Below, one piece after another: positions 13,052 through 17,802 of a DNA stretch of 17,802 nt. The DNA lies in the NCBI GenBank assembly GCA_964590225.1, contig CAZPWS010000066.1, positions 1 to 17,802 on the forward strand, written 5' to 3'. Every line of letters starts with the position of its first letter. The first letter of the stretch is position 1. The stretch comes from JAEUSG01 sp964590225 (lineage in GTDB: Bacteria; Fibrobacterota; OXYB2-FULL-49-7; JAEUSG01). Below the pieces are notes generated by a model, which was not told the DNA's origin, ran no database searches, and worked only from the letters and a program-made list of their open reading frames with translations. The position numbers and the translations under genes are program-made.

Positions 13052-13593
13052 TTACTGGAAGAGTTGCTGTCCGTTATGCCAGGGCCCTTGTCAAATTTGC
13101 CGAAGAGCGGGATGTTGTTGACAAGGTTGTTTATGATTTCGACTATATAAGGACAGTTGGAAGAAGAAGTGTAGAGTTTGTAGATATGCTTAAGAACAGG
13201 AGTCTTACCTTCGGCAGGAGAACGCAGATAATCGATTCTATTTTCAAGGATAAAATAAACGACCACTCTTACAGGTTTATCATGTTTCTCAATGACAGGG
13301 GGAGATTGAATCTTCTAATTGATATTGTAGATAACTTTCTCAGGATTATTGCCGAGAAAAGGGGGCTCCTTGAGGGTGAACTCGTTTCAAGCCGTGAGTT
13401 TGATCCGATATTTGTAAATCAGCTTACAAAAAAGCTCTCGGATAGTTATGGCAAAAAGGTGATGTTGAATCTATTGGTTGACAATAGGCTTATTGGCGGT
13501 TTCAGGTTGAAGCTTGGCGACAAAGTTTATGATTATTCAGTTGCCGGCCAGTTGAAATTTTTAGAACAAGAACTTTCGGAAAGGTTTCTATGA
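13048..13593 (+). CDS. atpH: ATP synthase F1 subunit delta
   Basis: This 181-residue subunit belongs to the OSCP/delta family and links the peripheral stalk to the top of the alpha-beta hexamer. The N-terminal helical domain begins with VRYARALVKFAEE. The C-terminal region carries the usual LVDNRLIGGFRLKLGDKVYDYSV pattern, seen here as NRLIGGFRLK and DYSVAGQL. The length is normal. The start overlaps the atpF stop, and its stop overlaps the atpA start, both as ATGA, so translation is coupled through this part of the operon. Confidence 0.94.
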   Translation: MITGRVAVRYARALVKFAEERDVVDKVVYDFDYIRTVGRRSVEFVDMLKNRSLTFGRRTQIIDSIFKDKINDHSYRFIMFLNDRGRLNLLIDIVDNFLRIIAEKRGLLEGELVSSREFDPIFVNQLTKKLSDSYGKKVMLNLLVDNRLIGGFRLKLGDKVYDYSVAGQLKFLEQELSERFL

Positions 13594-15116
13594 ATGTAAG
13601 TCTAAAACCCGAAGAAGTATCAAACATCCTTAAAAGGCAGCTTTCGGAATTCGATACCTGCTGCCGTGAATATGAGGTAGGAACCGTGCTGCAAATAGGC
13701 GACGGCATTGTCCGTGCCTTTGGCCTCTCCGGTGTAATGTCCGGTGAAATGGTCGAGTTCGAGGATGGCACCATGGGGGCGACAATCAATCTTGAAGAAG
13801 ATAATGTCGGAATAACCCTCTTTGGTGAAGGTACCGCGATAAAGGAAGGAATGCAGGTCAGGAGAACAGGCAAGATTGCCGAGGTTCCGGTAGGCGATCA
13901 ATTGCTGGGAAGGGTAATCGATCCCCTTGGCAATGTGCTTGATGACGGGCCGGAGATAACGGGCGCCACAAAACGGCAAATTGAGCTTAATGCCCCGGGA
14001 ATTATCGACAGGGAGGATGTGTGTGAGCCTCTTGAAACAGGCATAAAGGCAATTGACGCGATGACTCCAATCGGACGGGGACAGAGGCAGCTTATCATTG
14101 GCGACAGAAAAACAGGGAAAACAGCAATTGCCATTGACGCAATAATAAACCAGAAGGGTAAGGGGGTAAGTTGCTTTTATGTAGCCATAGGGCAAAAGCA
14201 GTCTTCCGTGGTCCAGGTTGTAGAGAAACTCAAGGAACACGATGCAATGGCCTATACAACTGTAATATGCGCAACAGCATCCATGCCGGCAGCCTTGCAA
14301 TATATTGCGCCATACTGTGGTGTAACAATGGCGGAATATTACAGGGACAGCGGAAGGCATGCCTTGATAATCTACGATGACCTTACAAAGCAGGCTCAAG
14401 CTTACAGGCAAATCTCCCTTCTTCTCCGTCGTCCGCCAGGACGGGAAGCCTACCCGGGAGATGTTTTTTATCTGCATTCCCGTCTTCTCGAGAGAGCGGC
14501 CAAAATGAGTACGGCAAATGGTGGTGGTTCGCTGACAGCGCTTCCAATAATAGAAACACAGGCGGGCGATGTATCTGCCTACATACCTACCAATGTCATC
14601 TCCATTACAGACGGACAGATTTTTCTGGATACAGAGCTGTTTAATGCCGGGCAGAGGCCTGCGATGAATGTCGGCATCTCTGTATCGAGAGTGGGTGGCA
14701 GTGCCCAAATCAAGGCCATGAAACAGATAGCAGGCCCTTTGCGTATTGAACTTGCTCAGTTCAGGGAGCTTGCGGCTTTTTCACAATTCGCGTCGGACCT
14801 CGACCCTTCCACCAGAAAGCAGCTTGCTCGTGGAGAGCGACTACTTAAGCTACTTGTGCAAAATCAATATCAGCCTTATAAGTCAAGTCGTCAGGTTCTT
14901 TCAATCTTTTCGGCTACAAATGGGTTTGTTGACAATATTCCTGTTGCTGATGTTTATAGATATGAAAAAGAGATGCTTGAATACATAGAAATATACAGGT
15001 CTGACCTTGTTACACGACTTGAATCTGCCCAGGCGATAAACGATGAATTGAAAAAGCTTCTTATTGATGCAATGACAGAATTCGGTAAACGGTTCAAAAC
15101 AGTGGTAAAAGCATAA
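13590..15116 (+). CDS. atpA: ATP synthase F1 subunit alpha
   Basis: This non-catalytic nucleotide-binding subunit has 508 residues, the usual length. Walker A is GDRKTGKT (about 171-178). The arginine finger that reaches the catalytic site is Arg367 in ISVSRVGGSAQ. The N-terminus binds delta and begins with PEEVSNILKRQL, followed by a beta-barrel region (VGTVLQIGDGIVRAFGLSG). The ATG overlaps the atpH stop, and atpG starts two bases after its TAA. Nothing looks disrupted. Confidence 0.98.
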   Translation: MNVSLKPEEVSNILKRQLSEFDTCCREYEVGTVLQIGDGIVRAFGLSGVMSGEMVEFEDGTMGATINLEEDNVGITLFGEGTAIKEGMQVRRTGKIAEVPVGDQLLGRVIDPLGNVLDDGPEITGATKRQIELNAPGIIDREDVCEPLETGIKAIDAMTPIGRGQRQLIIGDRKTGKTAIAIDAIINQKGKGVSCFYVAIGQKQSSVVQVVEKLKEHDAMAYTTVICATASMPAALQYIAPYCGVTMAEYYRDSGRHALIIYDDLTKQAQAYRQISLLLRRPPGREAYPGDVFYLHSRLLERAAKMSTANGGGSLTALPIIETQAGDVSAYIPTNVISITDGQIFLDTELFNAGQRPAMNVGISVSRVGGSAQIKAMKQIAGPLRIELAQFRELAAFSQFASDLDPSTRKQLARGERLLKLLVQNQYQPYKSSRQVLSIFSATNGFVDNIPVADVYRYEKEMLEYIEIYRSDLVTRLESAQAINDELKKLLIDAMTEFGKRFKTVVKA

Positions 15117-15118
15117 AA

Positions 15119-16000
15119 ATGGCAAGTATCAAGGAACTGAACAGGAAGATTTTATCGTTGAAATCCATGCGCAAGATTACGCGAGCGATGAAGATGATAT
15201 CTGCCACCAAGCTGCGAAGATATCAGGGAAGGCTTTCGGAGTCGACTCTTTACAAGAGTGCGCTTACCGAAATGTTGTCGATTTTTTCAGGTAGTACTGT
15301 GGCGGACGAAAATGCGCTTTTCCGTAAAGCAGTATCGCCTGTTTTACCAGATGCTTCATCGGTGCTGATACTTACAACAGCAGACAGGGGGTTGTGCGGC
15401 AGTTTTAACGGCTCGATTGTCCGCCGTGCGAGTGAGATAATCTCGGACATGAACGGGGCGGCATTAAATCCTGTTGTGTTGCCAATTGGCAAGAAGGGTG
15501 TTGATGCGGTAAGAGAGAAGGGATGGACGCTCTGTCCGGACAAAACTATTGTGACAAAGTCCTTGTTTGATTTTGCGGAAGCAAAAAGACTCTCGTCGGC
15601 ATTGCTAAGCGCTTTCTTTGAGGATAAATATCGCAGTGTTGATATTGTATATACAGAATTCAGGTCGGCTATTTCACAGGTTATTGTTACCGAAAGACTG
15701 TTGCCAATACCGCTGCCTACAAAAGAGAAGAGCACAAAGGACGATATTATTATTGAGCCGGACGAGGAGCTTATTCTTGCTGAGTTGGCAAAAAGGGTTG
15801 TCAGCTTCAGATTGTACTATGCCGTACTCCATTCTTCTACCGCGGAGCACGGGGCGAGAATGACAGCTATGGATAGTGCCACCCGCAACTCGGAGGATTT
15901 GATAAACGAAACGACTATAAAGCGCAATAAATTAAGGCAGGCAATGATAACGAGGGAATTGGTCGAGATTGTGAGCGGTGCAGAATCATTAAAAGGTTAG
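15119..16000 (+). CDS. atpG: ATP synthase F1 subunit gamma
   Basis: This central rotor shaft has 293 residues. The N-terminal coiled-coil helix carries the classic MASIKELNRKI and MRKITRAMKMISATKLRR. The central Rossmann-like domain contains LTTADRGLCGSFN. The C-terminal helix has the conserved MTAMDSATRN and MITRELVEIVSGAE. All parts needed for rotation are present. It starts two bases after atpA, and an 18-base gap precedes atpD. Confidence 0.97.
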   Translation: MASIKELNRKILSLKSMRKITRAMKMISATKLRRYQGRLSESTLYKSALTEMLSIFSGSTVADENALFRKAVSPVLPDASSVLILTTADRGLCGSFNGSIVRRASEIISDMNGAALNPVVLPIGKKGVDAVREKGWTLCPDKTIVTKSLFDFAEAKRLSSALLSAFFEDKYRSVDIVYTEFRSAISQVIVTERLLPIPLPTKEKSTKDDIIIEPDEELILAELAKRVVSFRLYYAVLHSSTAEHGARMTAMDSATRNSEDLINETTIKRNKLRQAMITRELVEIVSGAESLKG

Positions 16001-16019
16001 TTTTGTTTAAGGAGAAAAT

Positions 16020-17432
16020 ATGGCCGATTTGGTTGTTAATGGAAAAATCAAGCAGATTACAGGTGCCGTTGTTGATGTGGAGTTTCCGGAGCGTGAAATA
16101 CCTTCCATAAAGACCGCGCTTAAGGTAACCAATAAATCAATTAATTCCGATGAGTGGAATCTTACTCTTGAAGTTAGTCAGCAGCTTGGTGAAGGCGTGG
16201 TCAGGACAATTGCAATGGCCTCGACAGATGGCCTTTCACGCGGACTTCCTGTAATGAACACCAATAATCCTATTACTGTTCCGGTAGGACAGGGAGTTCT
16301 TGGACGGATAATAAATGTAACAGGTGATCCTGTTGACAATAAGGGTATAATAAATTCCGAATACAAATATCCCATCCATCGATTGGCTCCATCATTCAAG
16401 GATCAGAGCAGCAAGATCGAAATCCTTGAAACTGGCATAAAGGTCATTGATCTTCTTGCTCCATATATCAAGGGAGGGAAGATAGGCCTGTTTGGCGGCG
16501 CTGGCGTGGGTAAAACTGTGATTATCATGGAATTGATCCATAATATCGCGAAGGAACATGGTGGCTATTCCGTTTTTGGTGGTGTTGGTGAAAGGACCAG
16601 GGAGGGAACGGCTCTTTACAAAGAGATGCAGGATTCCGGCGTTATAAGTAAAACGGCCCTTGTTTACGGACAGATGAACGAACCACCAGGCGCCCGTGCC
16701 CGTGTAGCACTGACAGCGCTTACACTTGCAGAATATTTCAGGGACGATGAGGGGCAGGATGTTCTTCTGTTTATTGACAATATCTTCAGATTTACCCAGG
16801 CAGGTTCGGAGGTGTCGGCCCTTCTTGGAAGAATTCCAAGTGCTGTCGGTTATCAGCCTACCCTCGCTGGTGAAATGGGAGAGTTGCAGGAACGAATCAC
16901 CTCAACAACAAAGGGGTCAATTACCTCTGTTCAGGCAATTTATGTTCCGGCAGACGATTATACCGATCCGGCGCCGGCCACCGCGTTTGCCCACCTTGAC
17001 GCAACAACAAACCTTGAGCGGTCACTTGTAGAAATAGGCATTTATCCGGCAGTCGACCCTTTGAGTTCGACCTCGCGGGCTGTTACACCTGAAATTGTAG
17101 GCGAAGAGCACTACCGTGTGGCTCGTGGTGTGCAGGAGATACTGCAAAAATACAAGGATTTGCAGGATATTATTGCTATATTGGGAATGGACGAGTTGTC
17201 GACCGAAGACAAAAAAACTGTCGAGAGAGCGAGAAAAATCCAGAGACTTCTTTCCCAGCCATTCTTTGTTGCAGAACAGTTTACTAACCTTACCGGTCGC
17301 TATGTACCACTCAAGGACACAATCCGCTCCTTTGCCGAAATGCTGGATGGCAAATATGACGACCTTCCTGAGCAATCGTTTTACATGATAGGGGCTGTGG
17401 AAGAGGCGCGAGAAAGGGCAAAGCTAATTTAA
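16020..17432 (+). CDS. atpD: ATP synthase F1 subunit beta (catalytic)
   Basis: This catalytic subunit has 470 residues, the normal length. Walker A is GGAGVGKT at residues 159-166. The catalytic glutamate is Glu191 in GGVGERTREG. The Walker B region is DVLLFIDNIFRFTQAGSE. The gamma-contacting loop reads DELSTED, a mild variant of DELSEED. It has its own good ribosome site (AAGGAG before ATG 16020), which most genes here lack. atpC begins two bases after its stop. Confidence 0.98.
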   Translation: MADLVVNGKIKQITGAVVDVEFPEREIPSIKTALKVTNKSINSDEWNLTLEVSQQLGEGVVRTIAMASTDGLSRGLPVMNTNNPITVPVGQGVLGRIINVTGDPVDNKGIINSEYKYPIHRLAPSFKDQSSKIEILETGIKVIDLLAPYIKGGKIGLFGGAGVGKTVIIMELIHNIAKEHGGYSVFGGVGERTREGTALYKEMQDSGVISKTALVYGQMNEPPGARARVALTALTLAEYFRDDEGQDVLLFIDNIFRFTQAGSEVSALLGRIPSAVGYQPTLAGEMGELQERITSTTKGSITSVQAIYVPADDYTDPAPATAFAHLDATTNLERSLVEIGIYPAVDPLSSTSRAVTPEIVGEEHYRVARGVQEILQKYKDLQDIIAILGMDELSTEDKKTVERARKIQRLLSQPFFVAEQFTNLTGRYVPLKDTIRSFAEMLDGKYDDLPEQSFYMIGAVEEARERAKLI

Positions 17433-17434
17433 AT

Positions 17435-17680
17435 ATGAATACCTTGCGTGTGGAGATTATGTCTCCAAGGGCGGAATCGATAATGCTTGATGCCAGTTCT
17501 GTAATTGCGCCAGGGCTGGACGGCTTTTTTGGTGTACTGCCCAATCACGCCCCACTTCTTGCCGGGCTTGGCCGTGGGCAGATTAAAATCAATAAAACGG
17601 ACAAAAAGGAATTTTTGCAAAGCGTTGACGGTGGGTTTCTTGAAGTAAAGCACAACCATGTTATTATTCTGGTAGGTTAG
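17435..17680 (+). CDS. atpC: ATP synthase F1 subunit epsilon, short form
   Basis: This subunit of the central stalk has 81 residues against about 130-140 in E. coli or Bacillus. The N-terminal beta-sandwich is complete (LRVEIMSPRAES, GFFGVLPNHAPLLAGLGRG, GGFLEVKHNHVIIL). The C-terminal helical hairpin, which inhibits ATP hydrolysis in many bacteria, is missing. The frame ends cleanly right after the last strand, as known for some phyla, so this is unlikely to be a fresh truncation. No good ribosome site is seen, so translation is probably coupled to atpD. Confidence 0.94.
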   Translation: MNTLRVEIMSPRAESIMLDASSVIAPGLDGFFGVLPNHAPLLAGLGRGQIKINKTDKKEFLQSVDGGFLEVKHNHVIILVG

Positions 17681-17802
17681 ATGCTTTTTCAATCTCTTCT
17701 GTGGAATCGCCATTTTAATTTAGTTACCCACTTAATTATACTATATATAACTCGACAGTCATAAGTTATTTCATGCTGCTTCTTTCTGAAAATCGCTTTC
17801 CG
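17681..17802. other. AT-rich end of the atp operon, no gene seen
   Basis: The last 122 bases hold no open frame I can support. I found no GC-rich hairpin followed by a T-run, so the operon terminator is either factor-dependent or beyond the window. A TATACTATATATAAC stretch near 17737 could contain a -10-like box for a downstream gene. Confidence 0.35.

Noticed and set aside
13620..14708. A 362-codon minus-strand open frame
   Set aside because: It is antisense to the highly conserved atpA gene and encodes nothing recognisable.
1..17802. CRISPR array, tRNA genes, classical transposase or integrase
   Set aside because: I saw no regularly spaced repeats, cloverleaf with a CCA or TTCGA-type arm, or transposase motifs. 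The ATPase cassette has no recombinase of its own.

Overview
The window reads as ordinary bacterial chromosome from an anaerobe. It carries a ferredoxin-type aromatic 2-oxoacid oxidoreductase with two aryl-acid CoA ligases, followed by a complete F-type ATP synthase operon. The species cannot be fixed from the sequence. The short epsilon subunit and the N-terminally extended subunit a recall the Fibrobacteres-Chlorobi-Bacteroidetes side of bacterial diversity. However, the single unsplit operon (a-c-b-delta-alpha-gamma-beta-epsilon) is unlike Bacteroidetes and Chlorobi, which usually separate the beta-epsilon genes. No tRNA, rRNA, CRISPR array or classical transposase gene was seen.

Layout. 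(1) 65-1420, minus strand: a degenerate DUF4143-type AAA ATPase remnant abuts the 3' end of a cytoplasmic family-20-like glycoside hydrolase gene. (2) 1453-6502, plus strand: a tight operon iorA-iorB-paaK-ACT-paaK for oxidising aryl-pyruvates (from aromatic amino acids) to aryl-acetyl-CoA and interconverting aryl acids with their CoA esters. IorA lacks the usual C-terminal ferredoxin domain and IorB is compact. (3) 6503-7757: an intact DUF4143 ATPase gene with its own promoter and palindromes. It is bracketed by two diverged copies of the 3' end of paaK, which looks like an insertion at the end of the second paaK gene. (4) 7770-10256: a small possible exported protein, an unrecognised 216-residue protein coupled to a YrbG-type calcium/sodium antiporter, and a second small possible exported protein behind a good sigma-70 promoter. 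(5) 10358-17680: a CBS-pair protein overlapping the head of the ATP synthase operon, then atpZ, atpI, atpB, E, F, H, A, G, D and C, with nearly all genes overlapping or touching.

How the parts fit. The ior/paaK block would yield reduced ferredoxin and aryl-CoA. The ATP synthase, whose c subunit has proton-type rather than sodium-type ligands, handles energy coupling. The CBS protein is placed to act as an adenylate-responsive partner of the synthase, which is an inference. The most unusual structure is the ATPase cassette flanked by paaK ends. The decayed ATPase beside the glycosidase shows that genes of this family also decay here.
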